Shown: positions 1-7,224, counted from the stretch's first letter. The stretch: DNA of 12,447 nucleotides from JAZDLC01 sp043802345 (GCA_043802345.1 JAZDLC010000169.1:1-12447), one strand, 5' to 3'. A program made the numbers and translations. The notes: generated by a model not told the origin, from the letters alone.

Positions 1-624
1 GATCTGGATGACGCGCTCGGTCTCGTTTCGCCGCCCGATGACCGGGTCGAGCTTCCCTTCGATGGCCAGCGCGGTGAGGTCACGGCCAAAGGCGTTCAGC
101 GCGGGCGTCTTCGACTTGCCCCCGGCTTCCGGAGCGACGCCGCCCACGGCCGGCTCGCCGGTTTCCTCCTGCTCCTGCTGCTGCACGTCGGCGCCGAGGA
201 ACTCGAGCACCTCTTCGCGGACCTCCTCCAGCTTGACGCCGAGGTTGGTCAGAACGCGCGCCGCGATCCCCTCGTTCTCCTTGATCAGACCGAGCAGCAG
301 GTGCTCCGTTCCGATGTAGTTGTGGCCGAGCTGGGACGCCTCCTCGAGCGACAGCTCGAGCACCTTCTTGGCCCTCGGAGTGAACGGCAGCGACCCCATG
401 GTCACCATGGTGGGGCTGCCCTTGACGATCTTCTCGATCTCGGACCGGATCTTCTTCAGGTCGATGCCGAGGTTCTTCAGCACCGAGGCCGCCACGCCGC
501 TTCCCTCTTGAATCAGACCGAGCAGAATGTGCTCGGTGCCGATGTACTCGTGGTTCAGGCGCTGAGCCTCCTGCTTGGCGAGGTTCATCACCTTGCGAGC
601 ACGGTCCGTGAAGCGATCAAACAT
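1..624 (-). CDS. clpC: ATP-dependent Clp protease ATP-binding subunit ClpC, N-terminal 208 residues (3' end beyond window)
   Basis: AAA+ unfoldase that feeds proteins, including arginine-phosphorylated ones, to ClpP in the cytoplasm. The reading frame is open from the ATG at 624 to the left edge, giving 208 of about 810-850 residues. Two Clp-N repeats are visible, each with the family's signature: YIGTEHILLGLI (residues 27-38) and YIGTEHLLLGLI (103-114). The start MFDRFTDRARKV is the typical ClpC N-terminus. A Q/E-rich linker follows (about 145-170), then the entry to AAA-1 with LNAFGRDLT (177-185) and KLDPVIGRR (191-199). The Walker A motif lies outside the window. An SD-like GAGGGA sits 9 bases upstream of the ATG. 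The gene lies downstream of mcsA and mcsB on the same strand but is separated from mcsB by about 350 bases, so it may have its own promoter. ClpC and other Clp-N AAA+ proteins such as ClpB share this domain, but the start sequence and McsAB neighbours favour ClpC. Confidence 0.95.
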   Translation of the reverse strand, partial: MFDRFTDRARKVMNLAKQEAQRLNHEYIGTEHILLGLIQEGSGVAASVLKNLGIDLKKIRSEIEKIVKGSPTMVTMGSLPFTPRAKKVLELSLEEASQLGHNYIGTEHLLLGLIKENEGIAARVLTNLGVKLEEVREEVLEFLGADVQQQEQEETGEPAVGGVAPEAGGKSKTPALNAFGRDLTALAIEGKLDPVIGRRNETERVIQI

Positions 625-630
625 CGTTGT

Positions 631-870
631 CTATCCCTCGCAATTCCGCTGTCTCAATATGGTACGGGCAGTCATTCGCATCTTAGTTTTCGGGAACTCG
701 CCCAGATATACTGAGCATTTCGTGCCCTCCTTGGCCGGATTTCCAAGGTAAGAGGCCAAATAGCCCCTGCTCTCACCGGTCCATAGCCTCAACACGCCTT
801 TCCCGCATGACAGATGGTACGGATGCATGCCGAGATGGTTCAGCATTGATTCCGTCGCTGCATCAAGCAC
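631..870 (-). CDS. Doubtful 79-codon ORF between mcsB and clpC
   Basis: I do not recognise this product. The ORF opens with GTG at 870, behind a GGAAGGA-like sequence, and its stop overlaps the clpC ribosome-binding region, leaving only 6 bases before the clpC ATG. That spacing is operon-like. Against it, third-position GC is about 60 %, clearly lower than in the neighbouring genes, and the translation shows no domain, signal or repeat. The same stretch could equally be a 350-base clpC leader or promoter region (see the hairpin and mini-ORF at 683-759). I think it is more likely non-coding than coding. Confidence 0.2.
   Translation of the reverse strand: MLDAATESMLNHLGMHPYHLSCGKGVLRLWTGESRGYLASYLGNPAKEGTKCSVYLGEFPKTKMRMTARTILRQRNCEG
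683..759 (-). promoter_or_regulatory. Possible clpC leader: hairpin over a perfect Shine-Dalgarno and an 11-codon mini-ORF
   Basis: On the minus strand a 6-base inverted repeat, TTGGCC (759-754) with GGCCAA (736-731), has a 17-base loop. Its 3' arm overlaps the first two bases of AAGGAGG (732-726), an exact anti-16S match. Seven bases later an ATG (718) opens a mini-ORF, MLSISGRVPEN, ending in TAA at 683-685. It lies 58 bases upstream of the clpC start. Such an arrangement could act as a translated leader controlling clpC. No conservation data are available, no CIRCE or CtsR operator repeat was seen, and a chance occurrence is possible. Confidence 0.25.
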
Positions 871-978
871 GCTGCGGGATCCTTCCCAGAGGGTCGGGCC
901 GCGCCCGCGCCGGCATCGCTGAGGATCGAGTAACTTCCTTGGTGCCAGTGAGATCCGGCCGCGCGCCGCGATCGTTTC

Positions 979-2025
979 TCAGCGGCCTGCCAGGTGTTCC
1001 CGGATGATGCGGGCGCGCACCGTGTCGCGCCGCGACGGATCGAGCGGCAATCCCCCCTGGGATGCCTGCAGGTGTCCCGGCTGGCTGATCATGAAGAGGT
1101 GATTGACCGCCGAGATCGGCAGATCCTCCAGGATGCCCAGATGGACCCCCATGCGCACCATGGAGAGCAGCTCGAACGCCTCCTCGCTCGACATCGTGCG
1201 GGCCGAGCTCAGGATTCCCAGCGCCCTGCACACCCGGTCTTCCACGGCGACGCGGCCGGTCTGCAGCACCTGGTTCCGCACGTCCCGCTCGAAGGAGATG
1301 ATCTTCGGCAACACCCGCCGGATGTCGTCCAGCAGGGTCTCCGGCGCCCGGCCCAGGGTGACCTGGTTCGAGATCTGATACAGGTCCGAGAGCGCCTTGG
1401 TCCCCTCACCGTAGAAGCCCCGCACCGCCAGATTCATCTTGGCCACCGAGTTGAACACCTTGTCGATCTGCTTGGTGAACACCAGCGCCGGGAGATGAAG
1501 CATCACCGAGATCCGCATCCCGGTCCCCACGTTGGTCGGGCAGGAGGTGAGATACCCGAACCTCGGATGAAAGGCGAAGTCGAGCACGCCCTCGAGGGAT
1601 GACTCGAGCTCCCTGGCCCGGCGGAAGGTGTCATCCAGCTCCAACCCGGAGGAGATCGTCTGCATCCTCAGGTGGTCTTCCTCGTTCAGCATCAGCGCGA
1701 GCGACCCGGAGGGATCGCGGACGACTTCCCGCACACCCTCGGCGTTGGCCTGTTCCAGGCTGATGATGTGGCTCTCCACCAGGACCAGCCGGTCGATCTC
1801 GCTCATTCGATCCAGAGACTGGAACATCATTCCAGGAGCCAGATCGGCGGCCTCGATGCGCCGCCGGAGATGGTCACACAGGATCGCGGCGTCTTCCTCG
1901 CTCAGGCGGGCCTTCAACGGGAAACCGACCACGTTGCGAGCCAACCGGATCCGCGACGAGATGACGATGTCCGAGTCCGAACCGGTCCCCCGCAGCCACT
2001 CACCAACATCTGGAGCGTCAGGCAT
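979..2025 (-). CDS. mcsB: Protein-arginine kinase McsB
   Basis: Phosphorylates arginine side chains of substrate proteins with ATP, marking them for ClpCP in the cytoplasm. The 348 residues match the usual McsB length. Phosphagen-kinase features are visible in order: VISSRIRLARN (21-31), the NEEDH motif (114-118), CPTNVGTGMR with the conserved active-site Cys162 (162-171), and YGEGTKALSDLYQISNQ (205-221). Near the C-terminus, RDTVRA (333-338) fits the RDxxRA phospho-arginine-binding motif of McsB, so allosteric control by phospho-arginine is likely kept. I chose the ATG at 2025 because MPDAPDVGEWL precedes the conserved domain directly; the frame stays open upstream to 2100, but only inside mcsA. 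The start overlaps the mcsA stop by 8 bases, which implies translational coupling. Confidence 0.95.
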   Translation of the reverse strand: MPDAPDVGEWLRGTGSDSDIVISSRIRLARNVVGFPLKARLSEEDAAILCDHLRRRIEAADLAPGMMFQSLDRMSEIDRLVLVESHIISLEQANAEGVREVVRDPSGSLALMLNEEDHLRMQTISSGLELDDTFRRARELESSLEGVLDFAFHPRFGYLTSCPTNVGTGMRISVMLHLPALVFTKQIDKVFNSVAKMNLAVRGFYGEGTKALSDLYQISNQVTLGRAPETLLDDIRRVLPKIISFERDVRNQVLQTGRVAVEDRVCRALGILSSARTMSSEEAFELLSMVRMGVHLGILEDLPISAVNHLFMISQPGHLQASQGGLPLDPSRRDTVRARIIREHLAGR

Positions 2026-2578
2026 CTCCCGACTCCAACAGCTGCTTCTCCAGCGTATCGATCTGATCGCGCAGGCGGGCCGCCTCCTCGTACTCCTCAC
2101 TCTTGACCAGGCGCTTCATCCGGCGGCGAAGGTCGACCAGTTCCTGCTCCATGGCCGCGGCGCTGCGCCGCGCCTCCCCGACCAGCTTCGGTGCCGGGCC
2201 CACATACTGGGTGGCGCCATGGACCTTCTCCAGCAGGGCGAGCAGGTTCTCCTCGAACACGCCGTAGCAGCCCAGGCAGCCGAACCGCCCCTTCATGCGG
2301 AACTCCTGATTGGTCATGCCGCACTCGGGGCAGACGATCTTGGACGGCGCCGACCGGGATCCGATCGCGGCCGGACCCGCCCCGCCCAGACCGATGATCG
2401 ATGTGGTGAACGAGATCGTGCCCTCCTGAAGAGGCACCGGCTTCTTCTGGGGACCGCCGGAGTCCCGGGCACACTCCTCGCAGAGATGCATCTCATGCGG
2501 CTCATGGCTGTCGGGATCGATCTCCGTGAGGTGGACCGTCGCCCTCGCCTTCTTGCAGTTCTGGCAGATGTTGTTCAT
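2018..2578 (-). CDS. mcsA: McsA, zinc-finger activator of McsB (UVR-domain protein)
   Basis: Adaptor that binds and activates the arginine kinase McsB and links it to ClpC. The 186-residue protein has four CxxC pairs expected to bind two zinc ions: C5/C8, C33/C36, C83/C86 and C101/C104. The N-terminal ATVHLTEI (13-20) is typical of McsA. A C-terminal UVR motif (about 144-180, with SEEYEEAARLRDQI) is the coiled helical hairpin used for partner binding. The ATG at 2578 follows a C-run with no clear Shine-Dalgarno, yet the cysteine knuckle begins at residue 5, so the start is well placed. A 122-base gap separates the gene from murD upstream, and no ctsR gene precedes it, unlike the Bacillus operon. 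Confidence 0.93.
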   Translation of the reverse strand: MNNICQNCKKARATVHLTEIDPDSHEPHEMHLCEECARDSGGPQKKPVPLQEGTISFTTSIIGLGGAGPAAIGSRSAPSKIVCPECGMTNQEFRMKGRFGCLGCYGVFEENLLALLEKVHGATQYVGPAPKLVGEARRSAAAMEQELVDLRRRMKRLVKSEEYEEAARLRDQIDTLEKQLLESGDA

Positions 2579-2622
2579 CCGGGGGGGGCCCTGTGCTGCG
2601 GCACCAGCCGCTCTGCCTTCCT

Positions 2623-2652
2623 ATCGAAATCCAGACAGCCTTTCTTGATCAA
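2623..2652 (-). promoter_or_regulatory. Weak candidate promoter for mcsA-mcsB
   Basis: In the murD-mcsA gap the minus strand reads TTGATC (2652-2647), an 18-base spacer, then TTCGAT (2628-2623), 45 bases upstream of the mcsA ATG. The -35-like box matches consensus at four positions and the -10-like box at three. The gap is also more AT-rich than its surroundings. This is only suggestive; read-through from murD is an alternative. Confidence 0.2.
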
Positions 2653-2700
2653 TAGCCATCCACTGTATGGAGGCAAGGAGGAGCTGGCAACCAAACAGAT

Positions 2701-4083
2701 TTAGCGGCCGGGAGCCAGTCCTCTGAAGCGGTCGCCGCGCTCCTGGAAATTCTGGAACATGTCGTAGGAAGGAAACGCCGGAGAGAGCAGGATCACGTCT
2801 TCTGGACCGGCCTCGGCGAGCGCTGTTGCCACAGCATCCTCCAGAGATTCCACGGCGCACTGGGGCAGACCGGGCGCGGCCGCGGCGACCGCGGAGGCCA
2901 GCCGCGGCCCCGACTGGCCCAGCGTCACCAGGAGGCGCGCCCGCCGGCCGATTTCCGCGGCCAGCTCCCTCAGGTCGCAGCCCGTTTCGTAGCCACCCGC
3001 GATCAGGATCAGCGGCGCCTCGAAGGCGGCCAGCGCGGCCAGCGTGGACTGGGGCACGGTCGCGATCGAGTCATTGATCAGGCGGGTCCCATTGCTGCGC
3101 CCGACGAGCTCCAGCCGGTGTGGCACACCGGCGAACGACCGGGCGGCGCCGACGGCGGCGCTGCCATTGCACCCGACCTCTTCCGCGGCCAGCAGGGCCG
3201 CCATCACGTTCAGCAGGTTGTGCCGGCCCGGCAGCGTGATTTCGCCGGCGGAGACGACCCGTTCACCGGAAACCCTCGAGATGGCGCTGCCCAAAAGAAC
3301 CAACCCGGAGGGAGGAGGTTCGCCGCCCGAGAACCACGAAACGTCCCCGGTCAGGCGCTCCCCGAGCGAGCGCACGGTTGGATCGGAGTGGTTCAGGATG
3401 GCGCATTCCGCACCTGAGAGCGCGCTCTCCTTGACCCGGCAGTACTCCTCGAAGGTGCCGTGGCGATCGAGGTGCACCGGAAACAGGTTGGTCAGGACCG
3501 CCACCTTCGGCCGCAAGGCGTGGCCGGCAAGCTGTTCCAGCTGGAACGAGGAGATCTCGAAGACCACCGCGTCACCCGCGGGAATGTCGCTCGCCTCGCG
3601 GAGAATCGATCTCCCGATGTTCCCGCAGAGCCACGACTGCCGGCCGGACGCCAGCAGCATCTCGTGAATCAACGTGCTGGTGGTGCTCTTCCCTTTCGAG
3701 CCGGTCACCAGCACCAGGTCGGCGTTCAGCCGGGAGAGGGTGAGCCCCACTTCGCTGGTCAGGGGCACCCCCGCTTCCACAGCGGCTTGCAGGAACGGAG
3801 CGTGCGGCGGCACGGCCGGATTCACGACCAGCCACTCGGCGGACGCCAGGTCGCCGGCGCTGTGCCGCCCGAGGGTCGCATCGAACCGCAGGTCGCTCAG
3901 ACGGCCAAGTGTGCCGGCGAGCCGGGATTCCTCCCGGAGATCGGTCACCAGAACCGAGCAGCCGAGTGCACAGAGGAAGCGAACCGTCGCCTCGCCCCCG
4001 CCGAACAGGCCCAGACCGAGGACGACGACCCGCCGGCCGCGCAGCTCCTCGTCCGAGGGGAAGGCATACGGGAGCGGCTCCAT
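2701..4083 (-). CDS. murD: UDP-N-acetylmuramoyl-L-alanine:glutamate ligase (MurD family, MurD2-like active site)
   Basis: Cytoplasmic Mur ligase that adds glutamate to UDP-MurNAc-L-Ala in peptidoglycan synthesis, using ATP. At 460 residues it has family length. The N-terminal Rossmann-like domain starts VVVLGLGLFGGG (19-30). The ATP P-loop is GSKGKST (128-134). HLDRHGTFEEYCRVK (204-218) supplies the lysine, K218, that is carbamylated in Mur ligases. PHRLELV (321-327) begins the C-terminal domain, and LLSPAFPSYDMF (432-443) keeps the Ser and Phe that contact glutamate in E. coli MurD. Two positions are unusual. NDSIAT (337-342) replaces NDSKAT, and GGYETG (363-368) lacks the lysine of the GGDGK motif. 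From memory, Ile in NDSIAT resembles the MurD2 L-glutamate ligases. It starts 15 bases after the lipoprotein gene, so the two are probably co-transcribed. Confidence 0.88.
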   Translation of the reverse strand: MEPLPYAFPSDEELRGRRVVVLGLGLFGGGEATVRFLCALGCSVLVTDLREESRLAGTLGRLSDLRFDATLGRHSAGDLASAEWLVVNPAVPPHAPFLQAAVEAGVPLTSEVGLTLSRLNADLVLVTGSKGKSTTSTLIHEMLLASGRQSWLCGNIGRSILREASDIPAGDAVVFEISSFQLEQLAGHALRPKVAVLTNLFPVHLDRHGTFEEYCRVKESALSGAECAILNHSDPTVRSLGERLTGDVSWFSGGEPPPSGLVLLGSAISRVSGERVVSAGEITLPGRHNLLNVMAALLAAEEVGCNGSAAVGAARSFAGVPHRLELVGRSNGTRLINDSIATVPQSTLAALAAFEAPLILIAGGYETGCDLRELAAEIGRRARLLVTLGQSGPRLASAVAAAAPGLPQCAVESLEDAVATALAEAGPEDVILLSPAFPSYDMFQNFQERGDRFRGLAPGR

Positions 4084-4098
4084 CGGCAGAAACCCAGG

Positions 4099-4506
4099 TC
4101 AGCGATCCCTGAGTTCCTTCGCCTCGCTCATCTTCGTCTCCACCACGTCGCGGGACGTGTCCGTCGCATCCACGGGTTGCAGCACGAAGTTGTACGTCCG
4201 CTCGTCCCGGTAGATCTCGGAGGTCATGGTCTCGTAGTAGATGTCCCAGGGGAATTCCTGGAACTCCGGAGGCTCCATGACCTTGAGCTCGCGCACCGTG
4301 CGGAAGCCCGGCTTGCGCAGCACGAACTCCCGCGTGCCGTAGTGCGTGAACGGGAGGGTCAGCGGTGTTTGTCCCACCATGTTGCCGTCGAGATACAGGT
4401 CCGCTTCCGTGGGGACGGAGGCGATGAACATCTTCCGCTCGACGCAGCCGGCCGCGGTGAGAATCAGCAGCGACAGGATCAGAAGGGCAGGTCTTGGGAT
4501 CACCAT
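4099..4506 (-). CDS. PEGA-domain lipoprotein
   Basis: Predicted 135-residue lipoprotein of unknown function. Residues 1-20 form a signal peptide (MVIPRP, then a hydrophobic LLILSLLILT core) ending in the lipobox LTAAGC (16-21), so Cys21 should be lipidated. Residues 29-68 fit a PEGA repeat: VPTEADLYLDGNMVGQTPL, followed by an extended GTREFVLRKPGF segment. PEGA domains usually occur on surface proteins and are thought to bind envelope components. The ATG at 4506 places the signal peptide at the N-terminus; the longer frame to 4560 would put 18 residues ahead of it and run into the terminator. There is no strong ribosome-binding site. The gene is probably first in a unit with murD and lies just after the tRNA terminator. 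Confidence 0.8.
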   Translation of the reverse strand: MVIPRPALLILSLLILTAAGCVERKMFIASVPTEADLYLDGNMVGQTPLTLPFTHYGTREFVLRKPGFRTVRELKVMEPPEFQEFPWDIYYETMTSEIYRDERTYNFVLQPVDATDTSRDVVETKMSEAKELRDR

Positions 4507-4547
4507 ATGCCACGCAGAATACAGGTCACGGACCGGTCCAGAAAGAC

Positions 4548-4583
4548 AAAGGCCGCCCACGATTTTCCGCGGGCGGCCTTTCT
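4548..4583 (-). terminator. Rho-independent terminator after tRNA-Ser
   Basis: An 11-base perfect inverted repeat, AAAGGCCGCCC (4548-4558) with GGGCGGCCTTT (4571-4581), encloses a 12-base loop. The minus-strand copy continues into TTTGTCTTTC, a broken T tract. The A/T flanks make it usable in both directions. It lies 7 bases beyond the tRNA 3' end and should separate the tRNA transcript from the lipoprotein-murD unit. Confidence 0.8.
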
Positions 4584-4590
4584 TCGATAC

Positions 4591-4683
4591 TGGCGGAGAA
4601 GGGGGGATTCGAACCCCCGGAGCAGGTGAAACCCACTCAACAGCTTAGCAAGCTGCCGCAATCGACCACTCTGCCACCTCTCC
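4591..4683 (-). tRNA. tRNA-Ser (anticodon GCU, reads AGC/AGU), CCA encoded
   Basis: The minus strand from 4683 folds as a class II tRNA of 93 bases including CCA. The acceptor GGAGAGG pairs with CTTCTCC (one G·U), followed by discriminator G and an encoded CCA (4593-4591). The D-arm contains GGCAGAGTGGTC. The anticodon stem GCAGC/GCTGT holds the loop TTGCTAA, giving anticodon GCT. A long variable arm, typical of serine tRNAs, precedes the T-arm GGGGGTTCGAATCCCCC. A TTGACA hexamer on the minus strand (4759-4754), about 70 bases upstream, could be its -35 box, with only a poor -10 (TCAAGT). Confidence 0.97.
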
Positions 4684-4784
4684 AGCACATGTCTGGACTG
4701 CGTCCGGTTCATCGGCGCGCAGAGCCCAACACTTGACCGCCCAGGCGGTTCCGTGTCAACAAGAGAGAGACCAGACCGTTCAGT

Positions 4785-6023
4785 TCAGACCAGTTGGATG
4801 AGCTGCCGGAGCTTCCGCTCGTGATTCTTGACGAGCGGATTGGAGAGGTCCCAGGCATGCCCCGCCAGGACCGAGCAGACCATCTTGCGGTACCTCGGGA
4901 GCGCCGTCTTGCTGAAGAACAGCCGGGACAGGTCGCCTGCGTACCAGGCCTTGACGTAGGTCCGGAAGCAGTCGATCTCCGCCTTCAGGGGCGCGACGAA
5001 CTGCGCCTGCCAGTCCACGGATTCGCCCTTGAGCTGGCGGTCCAGGGCCCGGGCCGCCAGCAGGGCCGATTCCAGAGCCAGGGTGACGCCCGAGGAGAAG
5101 ACCGGATCGAGGAATTCGGTCGCGTTCCCGACCAGACAGAACCCCTCGCCATGAAGCTGGCTGACCCCGACCGAGTACGCCTCGATCGTCCGCGGCGTGA
5201 GGGCGATCTCGGCCCCCTGGAACCGCGCGGCCGTGGCGGCGTCCATCTGGATCACCTCTTCCAGGCGGCCCTTCAGATCGGCCGGAGCGGCCGCCAGTGA
5301 CTGGAAGAACTCCGCGGGCCCCACCACCCCGAAGGAGGTGCGACCGTTGGAAAACGGGATCACCCAGCTCCAGGCCGAGGCGGCGCTCTGGACGATCCAG
5401 ATCAGCCCCTCCTCCCTGCCGCGCGGCCGGCGATCTCCAGCCAGGTGGGCGAACAGCGCCCGTCGCGCCGGCAGATCAGAGGGCCGGTCGAGGTTCAGCA
5501 GGCGTGGCAGGACCCGGCCGTAGCCGCTGGCATCGATGATGAACCGGCAGTCGATCCTGCGCTCCTCTCCCTCCGCGCCGCACACTAGGACCTGCGGCCG
5601 GTCGCCGACCCTGGCGGAGGTCACCGTCTGTTCGAACAGGACCGGCACGCCGAGGCTCTCGACCTCCCGGGCCAGCACCTGATCGAAGTGGTCCCGCGGA
5701 ACCTGCCAGGTGAAGCGGGCTCCGGGCGTGTGCTGTTCGGCGAAGTCGAACCGGCAACACTCTCCTTCCTTCAGGAAGAGCGCTCCGTGCTTCTCCAGAT
5801 ACCCCTGCCGCTTCACGGCGTCGAGCAGGCCCGCCTCGTCGAGCAGGTCGTTGCACCGCGGGAGCAAGCTCTCCCCGATCACGAAGCGCGGAAAGCGCGT
5901 CTTCTCGAGCACGCAGACCTCGTGCCCCGCCCGCTTCAAGAACGCCGCCGCCGCGCACCCGGCCGGACCGGCGCCGATCACGATAACGTCGTACTGGTCG
6001 GCTGGGGTCGCAGGCTCGGTCAT
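4785..6023 (-). CDS. FAD-dependent halogenase-like oxidoreductase
   Basis: Cytoplasmic flavoprotein of the flavin-dependent halogenase/geranylgeranyl reductase superfamily, 412 residues. The FAD-binding GAGPAG (17-22) opens a Rossmann fold; GESLLPR (50-56) is the second family motif. Three halogenase hallmarks are present: WSWVIP (218-223) fits WxWxIP; FLDPVFSSG (304-312) fits FxxPxxSxG; and K78 in EKHGALF occupies the position of the catalytic lysine that handles hypohalite in phenol/pyrrole-type halogenases. It would need a flavin reductase, which is not in the window. AGGAGAG lies 5 bases upstream of the ATG, which supports this start. No biosynthetic genes adjoin it, so the substrate is unknown. 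Many relatives with these motifs have no proven halogenase activity, so a hydroxylase or reductase remains possible. Confidence 0.8.
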   Translation of the reverse strand: MTEPATPADQYDVIVIGAGPAGCAAAAFLKRAGHEVCVLEKTRFPRFVIGESLLPRCNDLLDEAGLLDAVKRQGYLEKHGALFLKEGECCRFDFAEQHTPGARFTWQVPRDHFDQVLAREVESLGVPVLFEQTVTSARVGDRPQVLVCGAEGEERRIDCRFIIDASGYGRVLPRLLNLDRPSDLPARRALFAHLAGDRRPRGREEGLIWIVQSAASAWSWVIPFSNGRTSFGVVGPAEFFQSLAAAPADLKGRLEEVIQMDAATAARFQGAEIALTPRTIEAYSVGVSQLHGEGFCLVGNATEFLDPVFSSGVTLALESALLAARALDRQLKGESVDWQAQFVAPLKAEIDCFRTYVKAWYAGDLSRLFFSKTALPRYRKMVCSVLAGHAWDLSNPLVKNHERKLRQLIQLV

Positions 6024-6316
6024 CCGCTCTCCTGAATCTCATCGGGGTCGGAATCGGACTCAACCGATCCTGCCGTCGTTCGACCCCTACCGGCAGCGCT
6101 TCCGACCACGATTCTCACGAACGTCACGCGTTCGCGAAACCACCCAGCATCCCGCGTCCACCGAATCCAGGACCAGGGCAGCCGCGCTCGAGCACGCGCC
6201 GACTCGTGGTCATGCGACGGTTTTCAAGACCGTCGCAGGGTGGCGTAACTATCTTCCGTTACGCTGTTTGCGACTTCGCGCAGAGCCACGATAGCACAGC
6301 AGAACCCACGCTCCAG
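6024..6316. other. Intergenic region with two adjacent perfect hairpins
   Basis: No convincing gene. Two stem-loops lie 5 bases apart. The first (6213-6237) has a 9-base perfect stem and 7-base loop; read on the minus strand its loop is CTTGAAA. The second (6243-6264) pairs GCGTAAC with GTTACGC around an 8-base loop. Neither is followed by a T tract on either strand. The pair sits between the divergent flavoprotein gene and the transposase remnant and could be a leftover mobile-element end. I see no promoter I would defend. Confidence 0.5.
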
Positions 6317-7025
6317 CTGCCCAAGGGCTGGCCGCGACACGTGAAGTCCGCATTTCTCCACGCCATCTCCCTCGCGAGAGCCGCTCTGACCCTCGCCCGC
6401 AGCCACACCTCTTCCATCCGGAATAGCAAGCGACGCTTCCGGGCCGACCTCGAACGCGCCCGGACTGAGATCGCGCAACTCCACGAGGAACTCAACCTCA
6501 AGGACGGCCGCTGGAGTCGGCTGAAACCGCGACGAGGTGGCCGAGCGTTTCCTGATTGCCGACCTGAGCTGCGACAAGGGCTCCGCCTTCTGGTGCGCTT
6601 CGTTCAAGAAGTGGTGCCGGCGTCGAGTCATCCGGCCGCGCTTCGGCAAGGCGGCGCAGCATGGTAGCATCGCCATTGCCGAGCGATTCATCAAGTCGCT
6701 CAAGGTCGGGTCCACGCGCCGAATCCTCGTACCGTTGCGGCTGGATGGAATGCGGCGCGAGCTTTCGCTGTACATGAGCCGGTTCAATGAGTACCGACCG
6801 CACAGGGATCTCGGAGGCGCGCCGCCCCGTGAGGTCTACGACGGTGCCAAGCCGGGCAACACGACGCCGAGGTTCGAGCCGCGAGAGCGATGGCCGACCA
6901 GGAGCCGTTGCGCGGAGCCGCAAACTGAGATCGCCGGTCGGCGTGGAGCCGGGCTCGTCCTGACGGTCTACTTCCTCGAAGGCCGTCGGCACCTGCCGAT
7001 CGTCAAGCTGAAGAAGGTCGCCTGA
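6317..7025 (+). pseudogene. Decayed DDE (integrase-core) transposase, internally deleted, copy 1
   Basis: Remnant of a DDE transposase with an rve-type core, as in IS3/IS481-like elements. The N-terminal part (frame 2, 6317 to about 6530) begins LPKGWPRHVKSAFLHAISLA and continues with a coiled-coil-like charged stretch. The C-terminal part (frame 3, about 6537-7025) holds DKGSAFWC with the second catalytic Asp, HGSIAIAERFIKSLK with the catalytic Glu, and FNEYRPHRDLGG. It ends in a basic tail, HLPIVKLKKVA, then a stop. The helix-turn-helix region and the part of the core with the first Asp are missing between them, and the frame changes. The protein cannot be active. A second copy lies at 11069-11250 in the same orientation. 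Confidence 0.8.
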
Positions 7026-7224
7026 GCGGAGTCGGCTCCCTCGGCAGCGAGCGGCTCACGTCCGCGCTCTGCCCGCACCTGGGAATCCTCGCCGACACGC
7101 ATTCCCACGCCGTGAAAGCACATCCGAGTCCGGCTGAACGCCGCCCTCAAAAGAGTCACAATCCGCCGATTCGGCGCTGTTGAACTCCGTGGTCCCCAGC
7201 ACCCCCGAGTCGTCACGGCGAATG

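Noticed and set aside
2701..4629. Long plus-strand frames opposite murD and the lipoprotein gene
   Set aside because: Gln/His/Arg-rich translations with no domain, fully explained as antisense of murD and the lipoprotein gene.
4736..4749. ACCGC/GCGGT hairpin as terminator of the flavoprotein gene
   Set aside because: Only a 5-base stem with a 4-base loop and no T tract; too weak to call.
6180..6270. Possible tRNA-Sec or tRNA-Ser gene around the TTTCAAG/CTTGAAA hairpin
   Set aside because: Neither strand gives an acceptor stem, D-arm or TTCRA T-loop at the right distance; only the anticodon-like hairpin is present.
6224..6787. 187-codon minus-strand frame across the transposase remnant
   Set aside because: Antisense shadow; the plus-strand frames carry the recognisable transposase motifs.
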